Below are positions 1 through 8,076 of a stretch of DNA of 64,000 bases, piece by piece. Each line of letters begins with the position of its first letter. Position 1 is the first letter of the stretch. The DNA is taken from positions 1 through 64,000 of the forward strand of contig DASYRE010000054.1 of assembly GCA_036004685.1 (NCBI GenBank), in the 5' to 3' direction. The notes under the pieces are model-generated. The model saw only the letters and a program-made list of their open reading frames with translations. It had not been told where the DNA came from and made no database searches. Both the position numbers and the translations under genes were made by a program. The stretch comes from Candidatus Polarisedimenticolia bacterium (GTDB lineage Bacteria; Acidobacteriota; Polarisedimenticolia; Gp22-AA2; AA152).

Positions 1-2
1 TG

Positions 3-734
3 GTCGAGGAGGCCTACAACCAGGAAGATCACGTCGTCCAGCACATCAGCAGCTTCGCGCTGTATCGCGAGAGCCGGGACTGGGTCGGGAACTTCACCCA
101 GGAGTGGCCGCTGTTCGGCGCCAAGCACCAGCTCAGCTACACGCTCGCCTGGCTCGACCCCGGCGAAGAGGCGCCGGGCGGCGCCGGCGCGGGGGACCTG
201 GCCCTGAACTACCGCTGGCAGGCGGCGGGCGGCTCCGGAGAGGCTCTCGCCTTCGCCTGGCGAGTCAGCGTGCTGCTTCCCACCGGAGATGACGAGAAAG
301 GCAGAGGCTCCGGATCGACCGGCTTCCAGCTGAACCTCCCCCTGAGCCTGCGGATCTCGCCAGGGCTGGCCGCCCACTCCAACGCCGGGATCCAGCACTT
401 CTCCTCCGAGCGCAACGACGCGGGCGACGAAGCCGGGACGACCGGCTACAACCTCGGACAGAGCCTGATCTGGCTGTTGCGTCCCGACTTCAACCTGATG
501 CTCGAGGCGGCCTGGACCAGCTTCGAAGAGGTCACGGGGCCGGGACGGACCTCGCGTTCCAGCACGTTCCTCCTCAGCCCGGGCGCGCGGTGGGCGCTGA
601 ACCTCCCCTCCGGGACGCAGATCGTCCCGGGCGTCGCGCTTCCGGTGGGCGTCGGACCCAGCTCGGGCGACTACGGTCTGTTCCTGTATTTGAGCTTCGA
701 GCATCCGTTCGGGGCGGGAAGCGCCGAACGCTAG
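3..734 (+). CDS. Outer-membrane transporter-like protein, 5' truncated
   Basis: The reading frame is open from the window edge to the stop at 734, so about 243 C-terminal residues are visible and the start lies outside. The visible N-terminal motif EEAYNQE..VVQHI followed by alternating aromatic/polar beta-strands (FALYRES..WVGNFTQEWPL) resembles the outer-membrane beta-barrel 'MetA-pathway of phenol degradation' transporter family (PF13557). The end (LFLYLSFEHPFG) looks like a final barrel strand. It converges with the GGDEF-EAL gene only 13 bases away. The substrate cannot be inferred. The family assignment is from remembered motif patterns, so it is moderate. Confidence 0.6.
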   Translation, partial: VEEAYNQEDHVVQHISSFALYRESRDWVGNFTQEWPLFGAKHQLSYTLAWLDPGEEAPGGAGAGDLALNYRWQAAGGSGEALAFAWRVSVLLPTGDDEKGRGSGSTGFQLNLPLSLRISPGLAAHSNAGIQHFSSERNDAGDEAGTTGYNLGQSLIWLLRPDFNLMLEAAWTSFEEVTGPGRTSRSSTFLLSPGARWALNLPSGTQIVPGVALPVGVGPSSGDYGLFLYLSFEHPFGAGSAER

Positions 735-747
735 CGGGACCGCGGCC

Positions 748-2907
748 TCACGACTTCCTCTTGCCCGCGACCTTGCGCGGCTGGATCGGCCGGCAGAGCA
801 GCCGCTCGAGCTGATCGGGCGGCATCGGCTTGCCGAAGAGGAAGCCCTGCATGAGCAGGCAGCCCTGCCGGCGCAGGAAGGTCCGCTGCGCGGCGGTCTC
901 GACTCCCTCCGCCATCGGGTGGATCCGCAGCCCGCGCGCCATAGAGATGATGGCGGACGTGATCGCGCCGTCTTCGGCGTTCGTGGTGATGTCGCGGACG
1001 AAGGACCGATCGATCTTGAGGGTGTCGATCGGGAAGCGCTTCAAGTAGCTCAAGGACGAATAGCCCGTTCCGAAATCGTCCAGCGAGATCCGCAATCCCA
1101 TCTCCTTGAGGTTGCGGAGCGTGCGGACGTTCTCCTCCACGTCCTGCAGGAGGATCGTCTCGGTGATCTCCAGCTCCAGGGAGCGGGGATCGAGATCGAC
1201 CGCCTCCATCGCCTCCTCGACGCTCGCCAGAAGCTGCTGCCGGCGGAACTGGCGGGCCGACAGGTTCACCGCCATCCTCAGCGAGTGATGGCCCTCGCGC
1301 TGCCAGGACTTGATCTGGGCGCACGCGGTGCGCAGGACCCACTCGCCGATCGGCAGGATGAGCCCCGTATCCTCGGCCAACGGAATGAACATTCCGGGAG
1401 CCACGAGGCCCAGTTCCGGATGCCTCCATCGCACCAGGGCCTCCACCCCGATGATCCGCCCTGATCTCATGTCCACCTGGGGCTGGAAGTGGAGAACCAG
1501 TTCATCGCGCTCGAGCGCTTTGCGCAGGCTCCCCTCCAGGTTGAGGCGGTGCAGCGCCCGGGCGTTCATCGACTCGTCGTAGAACTGATAGTTGCCGCGG
1601 CCGCAGTCCTTCGCGTGGTACACGGCGGCGTCGGCGTTCTTCAGGAGGCTCTCGACGTCCTCGCCATCGTGCGGGAAGAGGCTGATGCCGATGCTCCCGG
1701 TGACGAAGACCTCGTGCTCGTCAAGTAGGAACGGGCTTTTCAGGGAATCGAGGATCCGCCAGGCCACCTTCGCGGCGTCTTCGCCCCGGTTGATGTCCGG
1801 GATGCAGACGATGAACTCGTCGCCGCCCAGCCGCGCCACCGTGTCGCCTCTCGGGGCCGCGGGAGAGCCGCGCGCGATCGTGTCGCCTTCGCGGAGGCAT
1901 TTGCCGAGCCGCTCGGTGACCCCCTGGAGGAGCTTGTCCCCCAGCGTGTGGCCCAGGGTGTCGTTGATCTCCTTGAAGCGATCCAGATCGAGAAGGAGCA
2001 TGGCCAACGTCCGCTTCTGGCGCCGCGCCACGTTCAGGGCGGTGACCAGGCGCTCGGTGAAGAGCAGGCGGTTGGGCAACCGGGTCAGGCCGTCGTAGTA
2101 GGCGAGGAAACGGATCTGCTCCTCGCTGGCTTTCCGGTCGGTGACGTCCTGGACCGTGCCGCTCAAGCGGGCCGGGCGGCCGTCCTCGTCGAGCAGGACC
2201 TCCGCCTGCTCGTGGAGGAAGCGGATCCCGCCGTCGGGGCGGACGACCCGGAAGTCGATGCGGTAGGGCTCCTGGCTCGCCAGCGAGCGGCCGCGGGCCG
2301 CGGAGACCGCCTCCCGGTCCTCGGGATGGATCAGCTCGAGGGATCGCCCGGGATCGGGGTCGAAGCGCTCCGGATCGACGCCGAAGGCAGCGTAGATCTC
2401 CTTCGACCACCGGAGATCTCCCGACTCCAGATCCCAGTCCCAGTTCCCCAGCCCGGCGATCCGGTGGGCCGTCGCCAGCCGGCTCTCGCTTTCGCGCAGG
2501 TTGTCGAGCGTCGTCTTCGACCGGAGCATGTAACGGATCCGGTGGGAGAGGATGACCCAGTTGATCGGCTTGATGGCGAAATCGGTCGCGCCCGCCTCGT
2601 AAGCCTTGTTGACCGACTCGATGTCGTCGAGGCCGGTGAGCATCATGATCGGAAGGGAGTTTCCGCCGGGCAGGCGCCGGATGGCGGCGCACGCCTGGTA
2701 GCCGTCCATCTCCGGCATCATCACGTCCAGGAGGACCATCTGCGGCCGCTGCGCCGCGCAGGCTTTCACGGCCTCGGCGCCGTTCTCGACCTCCGAGACG
2801 GAAAAACCGGAAACCTCCAACGCCTCGCGCAGAACCATCCGGCTGGTGGAGTCGTCGTCGGCCAGGAGGATGAGCGGAGTCTTCGCCTTCGAGCCTCCGG
2901 AAGTCAT
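748..2907 (-). CDS. Response regulator with PAS, GGDEF and EAL domains (c-di-GMP turnover)
   Basis: This 719-residue protein has a receiver domain (about residues 8-125: ADDD, LLDVMMPEMDG, IKP), a PAS/PAC sensor (about 140-255), a GGDEF diguanylate cyclase domain and a C-terminal EAL phosphodiesterase domain. Both output signatures look intact: GGDEF, and EALVRWRHP, DDFGTG and AEGVET in the EAL part. It may therefore make or degrade cyclic di-GMP on phosphorylation and PAS input. An open frame extends upstream to 3297, but the receiver domain begins at MTSGG, which overlaps the stop of the upstream small exported gene (2904-3179) by ATGA, so I use 2907. A roughly 13-residue insertion with a repeated GDT[IV]AR sits just before GGDEF. 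Confidence 0.93.
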   Translation of the reverse strand: MTSGGSKAKTPLILLADDDSTSRMVLREALEVSGFSVSEVENGAEAVKACAAQRPQMVLLDVMMPEMDGYQACAAIRRLPGGNSLPIMMLTGLDDIESVNKAYEAGATDFAIKPINWVILSHRIRYMLRSKTTLDNLRESESRLATAHRIAGLGNWDWDLESGDLRWSKEIYAAFGVDPERFDPDPGRSLELIHPEDREAVSAARGRSLASQEPYRIDFRVVRPDGGIRFLHEQAEVLLDEDGRPARLSGTVQDVTDRKASEEQIRFLAYYDGLTRLPNRLLFTERLVTALNVARRQKRTLAMLLLDLDRFKEINDTLGHTLGDKLLQGVTERLGKCLREGDTIARGSPAAPRGDTVARLGGDEFIVCIPDINRGEDAAKVAWRILDSLKSPFLLDEHEVFVTGSIGISLFPHDGEDVESLLKNADAAVYHAKDCGRGNYQFYDESMNARALHRLNLEGSLRKALERDELVLHFQPQVDMRSGRIIGVEALVRWRHPELGLVAPGMFIPLAEDTGLILPIGEWVLRTACAQIKSWQREGHHSLRMAVNLSARQFRRQQLLASVEEAMEAVDLDPRSLELEITETILLQDVEENVRTLRNLKEMGLRISLDDFGTGYSSLSYLKRFPIDTLKIDRSFVRDITTNAEDGAITSAIISMARGLRIHPMAEGVETAAQRTFLRRQGCLLMQGFLFGKPMPPDQLERLLCRPIQPRKVAGKRKS

Positions 2908-3179
2908 GATTGCACGCGCCCCAGGAGCTGCGTCAGCGCCGGCTCCGCGCCGGGAGACTCGCTCAGAATCCCGGGCGACCTGCTCCCTCGTCCCCTCCTT
3001 GTCGCGGAAGAGGGGCTGCGGATGAACTCCACGCGGTCGGTGCGGTAGACCGAGGGGATCCCCTGGAAGAGTATCATCTCCTCCCCGGAGCCTTCGCGGG
3101 CTTCCGGATTCTCCTGGCCCTGGATCGACAGGGGGAATGCGAGGCTCAGGACCGACAGTAAAGCCTTGAGTCCGTTCAT
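2904..3179 (-). CDS. Small exported protein resembling the N-terminus of a TonB-dependent receptor
   Basis: This 91-residue ORF has a good ribosome site (GGGAAGGAAC before ATG) and a hydrophobic signal peptide (LKALLSVLSLAFPLS). The next stretch, EEMILFQGIPSVYRTDRVE, resembles the pre-plug segment (EE..LF..IPSVY) at the start of many TonB-dependent receptors. The rest is Arg/Ser-rich with no recognisable plug or barrel. The stop overlaps the start of the downstream c-di-GMP regulator by ATGA, so the two are probably translationally coupled. It could be a receptor remnant whose 5' end now serves as a leader, or a small periplasmic partner. The function is unknown. Confidence 0.5.
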   Translation of the reverse strand: MNGLKALLSVLSLAFPLSIQGQENPEAREGSGEEMILFQGIPSVYRTDRVEFIRSPSSATRRGRGSRSPGILSESPGAEPALTQLLGRVQS

Positions 3180-3376
3180 GTTCCTTCCCTCGCCCTGACC
3201 GGACGGTCGGCACCTGCAGGACCCTGCGGGTCCGACAAGACGAGAACCTAGGTTCCGAATAAAGGGAAGTCAAGGAAAAGGCTGGACTTGCGCTCATTCT
3301 CAGCCGGAGGGATCCACTTATCAGCTGGCCGGCGCGATGGACGACTCTTGGCGCGGCGCTCCTCGTCGTCTATGGC

Positions 3377-4162
3377 TTGCTTTGCCTTCTGGCCTTCCTC
3401 GTCCAGCGCCGCCTGATCTATTTCCCCGTTCCCTGGAGCGCGGCGGAGGAGAGCCGCCTCAATCCGGGCTACGAAGGGGTCTTTTTCAGGAGCACGGATG
3501 GCGAGAGGCTGCACGGTTGGCTCCACCGGCGAGCCGGTGCCCCCTGGACGGTGATCGTCTTCCACGGAAACGCCGGGAACCTCTCCTTGCACGAGCCGGC
3601 CATGGCGCCGTTCAAGGCGCTGGGCCTGCAAGTCCTCTTGTTCGACTATCGGGGATTCGGCCGGAGCACCGGCCGGCCGACGGAGGCGGGATTGATCGCC
3701 GACGGCGAGGCGGCGGCCGCCTTCGTCGAGTCGACTCTCGAAGTGCCGCGCGGGCGCATCGTGTTCTTCGGGCAATCGCTGGGGGCGGGCGTCGCGATCG
3801 AGCTGGCGGCGCGGCGGGAGCCGGGGCGGCTCATCCTCGAGTCGGCCTTCGATTCCCTCGCCTCGGTGGCCGGGCACCACTATTCCTATCTTCCCGTGCG
3901 GCTCCTGCTGCGCGATCGCTTCGACTCCGCCGCCGTCGTCGGACGGATCTCCTGTCCCGTCCTTTTCCTGCATCCCGGCGAAGACGAGATCATTCCGGTT
4001 GCGTTCGGCCGCGCGCTCTTCGCGAAGGTCCGCGCGCCGAAGCGCTTCGTCCTCCTGCCCCGGGCGCACCACAACGATTCGCTCGAGATCGCCTTGGCGG
4101 AGCGCCGCGCGGCGCTGCGCGAGTTCCTCGCCTTGCCCGAGAAGCCATCGTTCGGCGAATGA
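3377..4162 (+). CDS. Membrane-anchored alpha/beta hydrolase (Bem46-like)
   Basis: This is a serine hydrolase of the alpha/beta fold with an N-terminal hydrophobic anchor followed by QRRLIYFP, the typical start of Bem46/YfhR-type proteins. Visible motifs are FHGNAGN (oxyanion region), DYRGFGRS, the nucleophile elbow GQSLGAG, the acid in HPGEDEIIP and the catalytic His in RAHHND. The substrate is unknown. The start is doubtful. TTG at 3377 falls inside the hydrophobic segment, yet the frame is open back to 3263 and encodes the rest of a transmembrane helix (TTLGAALLVVYG) without an in-frame ATG, GTG or TTG. Translation may begin at a non-standard codon upstream (ATT at 3296). Confidence 0.82.
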   Translation: MLCLLAFLVQRRLIYFPVPWSAAEESRLNPGYEGVFFRSTDGERLHGWLHRRAGAPWTVIVFHGNAGNLSLHEPAMAPFKALGLQVLLFDYRGFGRSTGRPTEAGLIADGEAAAAFVESTLEVPRGRIVFFGQSLGAGVAIELAARREPGRLILESAFDSLASVAGHHYSYLPVRLLLRDRFDSAAVVGRISCPVLFLHPGEDEIIPVAFGRALFAKVRAPKRFVLLPRAHHNDSLEIALAERRAALREFLALPEKPSFGE

Positions 4163-4254
4163 GCCGCGTGCCTTGACGGAGGGCAAGAATCTGGCTTAGC
4201 CTTGCTGTATCGGACGAACTGGAAGCCTCCGATTGAGCCGCAGCGGAGTCGCCG

Positions 4255-6504
4255 ATGTCCGGCCCCCTTTCAGGTCGCCGCATCCTCCCCGTTCTCTTGC
4301 CGGTTCTCGCCGCCGCCGTTGCCCTGTCGTTTCTCCTTGGAGCGGAATCGTCCCCGCGCGCCTCCCGCGCGGCCGGCCAGGACACGCCGAGGTCGCTGGC
4401 GGAATGGCGGGCCCTGAGGAAGGCTGCCGACGACGCGATGGCGGCGCCGCGAGGACCGCAGCGGATCCGGGAGTGCGAAGCTTTCCTGAGGCAGCATCCC
4501 AATTATCACGACCCGAGGCTCTATCGGGTGCTGGTCGACGACCTGGTCGGGACGATGAGGTTCGATCCGGCCCATGTGGCGCGGATCCTGGAGCGCTGGG
4601 CCGCGCCGGAGGAGGACAGCTATCTCCCCGTCGCCCTGGTCGGCATGTATTACTTCCGGTATCACCTGCCGCTCGACAGCGCGGAGAGGCTCCTGAAGCA
4701 GGCCCGCGAGGCGCTTGGCCGCGAGCAGGCGGCGTTGGAGAAGGAGAGCGATCCGAGAGCCCACGAGCAAACGATCTACTTCGACCCGAGGTTCGAGATC
4801 GAGCTGACGGAGGGACGAATCCTGCTGGCCCGGAGGGACGCGGCGGGGGCGGTGAAGAAGCTGCGGGAGGCGGAAGCGATCGCCCGCGATCTCGGAGAGA
4901 TCATGACGCTGCGGGATTCCCGCCGGGAGATCGTGCGGGAGCTCGAAAGCGGCAGCCAGGACGTGGACCGGCTGTACGTCTCCCTCTCGGAGGGCTACGC
5001 GCGCCTCGGCGATCGCTCCTCCGCGCGCCGGTGCCTGGCGAAGGTGAGAGGAGGCGGCGACGCTGAGTCTCAGGAAATCTCACGCGAAGTGGAGAAGCTC
5101 CGGAGAGAGCTGAAGGCCGCCCCGCCCGCGCTCGCCGAGACACGCAGCGAGCCGATGCCGGCGCACGAATTCACCCTCGACGACCTGGAGGGGAAGCCCG
5201 TCAGCCTTTCGGACTACCGGGGCCGGGTGGTCCTCGTCATGCTCTGGACCACCTGGTGAGGCTCCTGCCCCCGGCACCTGCAGGTCCTGCAGGCGGAGCA
5301 AGCGAAACACGGCAAGGAGGGGCTCGCGCTTCTCGCCGTCAGCGTCGACGCGCCCGAGGATCGCCCGAGAATCCCCGCTTTTCTGAAAAAGCACGGTCTT
5401 CACCCGACGGTTCTCCTCGGAGAAGCCGAGAAGCTCCCGGGTTACGACACCCGCGTCGTCTCCACGCTCTACGTCGTGGATCGCCAGGGGATCCTCGCCG
5501 GAAGGCCGGGCGAGTTCGAGCCCGATCTCGAGAAGAAGCTGGAGGCGCGGCTCCCTGATCTTCTGACCGGGAAGCCGGCTCCGGGACGGGTGGTCTGGAC
5601 GATCGAGAAATCGCCGCCCGACTTCGGCGTGCTGTGGAGGGACAAGGAGGCTCCGATCGCCACGGCGATGTCGGTCGCTCCTTCCGGGAAGGGGCGGCCG
5701 GCCGAGATCGGGCTGCTGAGCGAGGGCCGACTGACCCGATACTCCCCTTCGGGGGAGCTTCTCGGAGGTGCGCCGCTTGAAGGAAAGGACTTCTATTACC
5801 TGCGCGGGGCCGATCTCGACGGCGACGGAAAGAGCGAGTGGATCGCGGGAGGGGAAGATCACCTGAAGGTGGTCGACTCGTCCGGAGAAGCCTACTGGCA
5901 GTACTACACCGCCCGACCTCCGCTGCGAGTCGCGGACGTCGCCGATCTGGACGGCAATGGGACGGCGGAGATTCTGATCCAGGACGCGTCTTCCTTGATC
6001 GCCCGGACGGCGCTCGCCGCGAACCTCTGGAAGACCCTTCCCTTGGGCTACGTCCGATCGGTGGTTCCCGATCCGCTCGGCGGCGTGCTGGTCCAGACGC
6101 CTGAGGGGACCCAGTCGATCGATCGCGCTGGACAGGCGCGGCTTGCGGCGCCACCGACCCGCGGCCTGGCCGTCCTGAAGGGGCGGATCGAGCCGGGCGA
6201 CGGGGGGAGCCTCGATCTGTTCGGACCCGCTTACGGCGCCGACGTCGACCTGATGCACGATTTTGACGGAGACGGAAGGAAGGACATCTTCGTTGCCGCC
6301 CGGGGCGGCGTCTCGGTTTACGCTCTGGACGGCTCGCCGCTACTGCTGATGAACGTGACGGGCAGCCTGACGGACTTTCCCGCCGCGATCGCCGATCTCG
6401 ACGGGCGGCCCGGGGACGAGATCATCCTGGACGTCCCGCAGTACGGGCTCGTCGCCCTCGGCTCGCCCGCCGCGGCGGCGCGCGGCGCCGCCGGAAAGAA
6501 CTGA
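4255..6504 (+). CDS. Putative selenoprotein: TlpA-like thioredoxin domain with UxxC, fused to a beta-propeller
   Basis: I read one 749-residue frame through the in-frame TGA at 5257-5259, which would be selenocysteine 335. The order is a signal anchor (about 10-30), a helical repeat region with TPR-like segments (about 45-290), a TlpA/ResA-type thioredoxin domain (about 300-440) and a C-terminal VCBS/FG-GAP-like propeller with Asp-rich loops (DLDGDGKSE, DFDGDGRKD). The TGA replaces the first Cys of the redox motif: MLWTTW-U-GSC-PRHL. Homology continues without shift after it (LLAVSVDAPED, STLYVVDRQG). A SECIS-like hairpin follows at 5261-5299. The usual cis-Pro before the TLYVVD strand is Ser. 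It is probably an extracytoplasmic dithiol or selenol oxidoreductase. The alternative is a Cys-to-stop nonsense mutation; a second UGA gene in the window argues against that. Confidence 0.8.
5261..5299 (+). promoter_or_regulatory. Candidate bacterial SECIS element after UGA 5257
   Basis: Immediately after the TGA the RNA can fold as an outer stem GCUCC (5261-5265) with GGAGC (5295-5299), an internal loop, and an upper 7-bp stem CCUGCAG (5277-5283) with CUGCAGG (5287-5293) closed by the loop GUC (5284-5286). The loop begins 25 nt after UGA, within the range known for bacterial SECIS. The apical octamer UGCAGGUC matches, as I remember it, the E. coli fdhF SECIS apex bound by SelB. Confidence 0.7.
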
Positions 6505-6526
6505 TTCCAGGAAAAGGAAAGAAGAG

Positions 6527-6565
6527 CCTTCTCGGGGTCCGGAGGATTCCGGACCCCGGAGAAGG
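6527..6565. terminator. Strong hairpin between convergent genes
   Basis: GGGGTCCGGA (6534-6543) pairs perfectly with TCCGGACCCC (6548-6557) around a 4-base loop. The stem is extended outward by CCTTCTC (6527-6533) with GAGAAGG (6559-6565) across one bulged base. It lies between the stops of the plus-strand UGA gene (6504) and the minus-strand protease (6594). On the minus strand a pyrimidine-rich tract follows, so it is best as a terminator for the protease operon and possibly bidirectional. Confidence 0.6.
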
Positions 6566-6593
6566 ATGCGTTCGTCCGCGAGCGGCGAGCGGC

Positions 6594-8063
6594 TCAGGGA
6601 GCGGACGACGAACTGGAGCCCGGCCTTCCGGCGTTCTTGGGCGGCGGGATGGTGATGTCGACCCGGGTCACCTTGCCGAACGAGTCGAGCGGCCGGTCCT
6701 GGCCTTTCGGGGGTCCGACGACCAGGATCGCCAGCTGATCCTTGTGCACGTACTTCTTGGCGACCCGGTTGACGTCGGCGACCGTTACCTTCTCGATGTT
6801 CTGCCGGTAGCGCGACAGGTAGTCGGCCGGGAACCCGTAATAGCTGTAGACGATCTGCTGGCGCAGGATCTTCGCCTTCGAGTCGTAATTGAAGATGAAG
6901 GAATTCAGGATCGAGTCCTTGGCCCGCTGGACTTCCTCCTCGGTCAGGGGAGTCTTCGAGAGGCCCTCGATCTCCACCATCAGAGCCTCAAGCCCGGCCC
7001 CGGTGGTCTCGGTCTTGGTCGTCATCCAGACGTTGAACGTCCCGGGGAAATCGTAATTGGAATCGATCGCCCCCCGGACCGCGTAGGCGAGCCCCTTGCG
7101 GGAGCGGACGTTGCTGAACAGCCGCGCCGCGAAGCCTCCGCCCCACGCTTCGTTCATCACGTCGACGGCGAAGATGTCGGGATTGTCTTTCTGGATCCCG
7201 AGGTGGCCCAGGATGATGTCGGACTGGGTCATATCATCCTTCTGGACGTAGTAGACGCCCGGCTTCGGGGCGGTGCGATAGGCGGCCGGCGCGTCCTTCA
7301 CTTCGGCCCCTTTGGGCCAGTCGCCGAAGACCTCCCGGATCGTCTTCGCCATCTCCTTCGCGTCGAAATCACCCGTCACGCCCAGGATCGTCCGGTTCGG
7401 GACGTAGTACTTCTTGTGGAACGCCACCAGGTCGTCGCGCGTGACGCTCTCGAGGGTGGCGAACTCCGGCGTCCGGGCGTAGGGGCTTTCCGGGCCGTAG
7501 ACCAGCTTGTCGAACTCCCGGAACATGATCCCGGTCGGGTTGTCGTTGCGGCGCGCGATCGTCGAGGCGATCTGGTTCTTCGAGATGGCGATCTTCTCCT
7601 CCTCGAAGGTCGGGTTCCGCAGAACGTCGGCGAAGAGCTTGAAGACCTGGGGGAAATCTTTCTTCAAGGACCACATGTTGGCCGTGCCGGAGGTCTCGGA
7701 CATGCCGGTCTCGATCCGGGCGCCCCGGGCCTCGAGAAAGTCGTCGATCTGATCCCCCTTCATCGACTTGGCGCCGCCCGTGCGCTGCACGTCGCCGAGG
7801 ATGTCCCCGAGTCCCGCCTTGTCGGCGGGCTCGTAGCGGGTCCCCGTGCGGATCGAGGCGATCGCCTCGATCGTGGGAAGCTCGTGATCCTCGAGCAGCA
7901 GCACCGTCATGCCGTTGGGCACGGTGAGGCGCTGCGGCTCGGGGATCGTGATGGGCCGCAGGGCGGGAGCTTTGATCTGCCGGTAGTCCTGCACCTGCGC
8001 GGCGGCCGGCAGGGCCAGAGCGAGCACGAGGAGCGGGATCGTCGGGAATCTCCTGGAGGTCAT
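6594..8063 (-). CDS. M16 family peptidase-like protein, inactive subunit
   Basis: This 489-residue exported protein has a signal peptide ending in ALPAAAQ and the two-lobed M16 (pitrilysin/processing-peptidase) fold: RLTVPNGMTVLLLEDHELP, and GLAYAVRG in the second half. The zinc motif HxxEH expected after the first strands is absent; the site reads LGDILGD. It is therefore likely the non-catalytic partner of the M16 protease encoded 13 bases upstream in the same operon, as in heterodimeric M16B enzymes. The Ser/Pro-rich tail (GRPGSSSSS) is low complexity. The ribosome site AAGGAGAAGCC precedes the ATG. Confidence 0.88.
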   Translation of the reverse strand: MTSRRFPTIPLLVLALALPAAAQVQDYRQIKAPALRPITIPEPQRLTVPNGMTVLLLEDHELPTIEAIASIRTGTRYEPADKAGLGDILGDVQRTGGAKSMKGDQIDDFLEARGARIETGMSETSGTANMWSLKKDFPQVFKLFADVLRNPTFEEEKIAISKNQIASTIARRNDNPTGIMFREFDKLVYGPESPYARTPEFATLESVTRDDLVAFHKKYYVPNRTILGVTGDFDAKEMAKTIREVFGDWPKGAEVKDAPAAYRTAPKPGVYYVQKDDMTQSDIILGHLGIQKDNPDIFAVDVMNEAWGGGFAARLFSNVRSRKGLAYAVRGAIDSNYDFPGTFNVWMTTKTETTGAGLEALMVEIEGLSKTPLTEEEVQRAKDSILNSFIFNYDSKAKILRQQIVYSYYGFPADYLSRYRQNIEKVTVADVNRVAKKYVHKDQLAILVVGPPKGQDRPLDSFGKVTRVDITIPPPKNAGRPGSSSSSAP

Positions 8064-8076
8064 GGCTTCTCCTTCG

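Noticed and set aside
3248-4186. 312-residue minus-strand ORF
   Set aside because: Antisense to the alpha/beta hydrolase, whose catalytic motifs are clear.
4255-5259. Separate gene ending at the TGA, followed by a second gene starting near 5476
   Set aside because: The thioredoxin domain is continuous across the TGA, the UGA occupies the active-site Cys, and a SECIS-like hairpin follows. A simple nonsense mutation is still possible but less likely given the second UGA gene.
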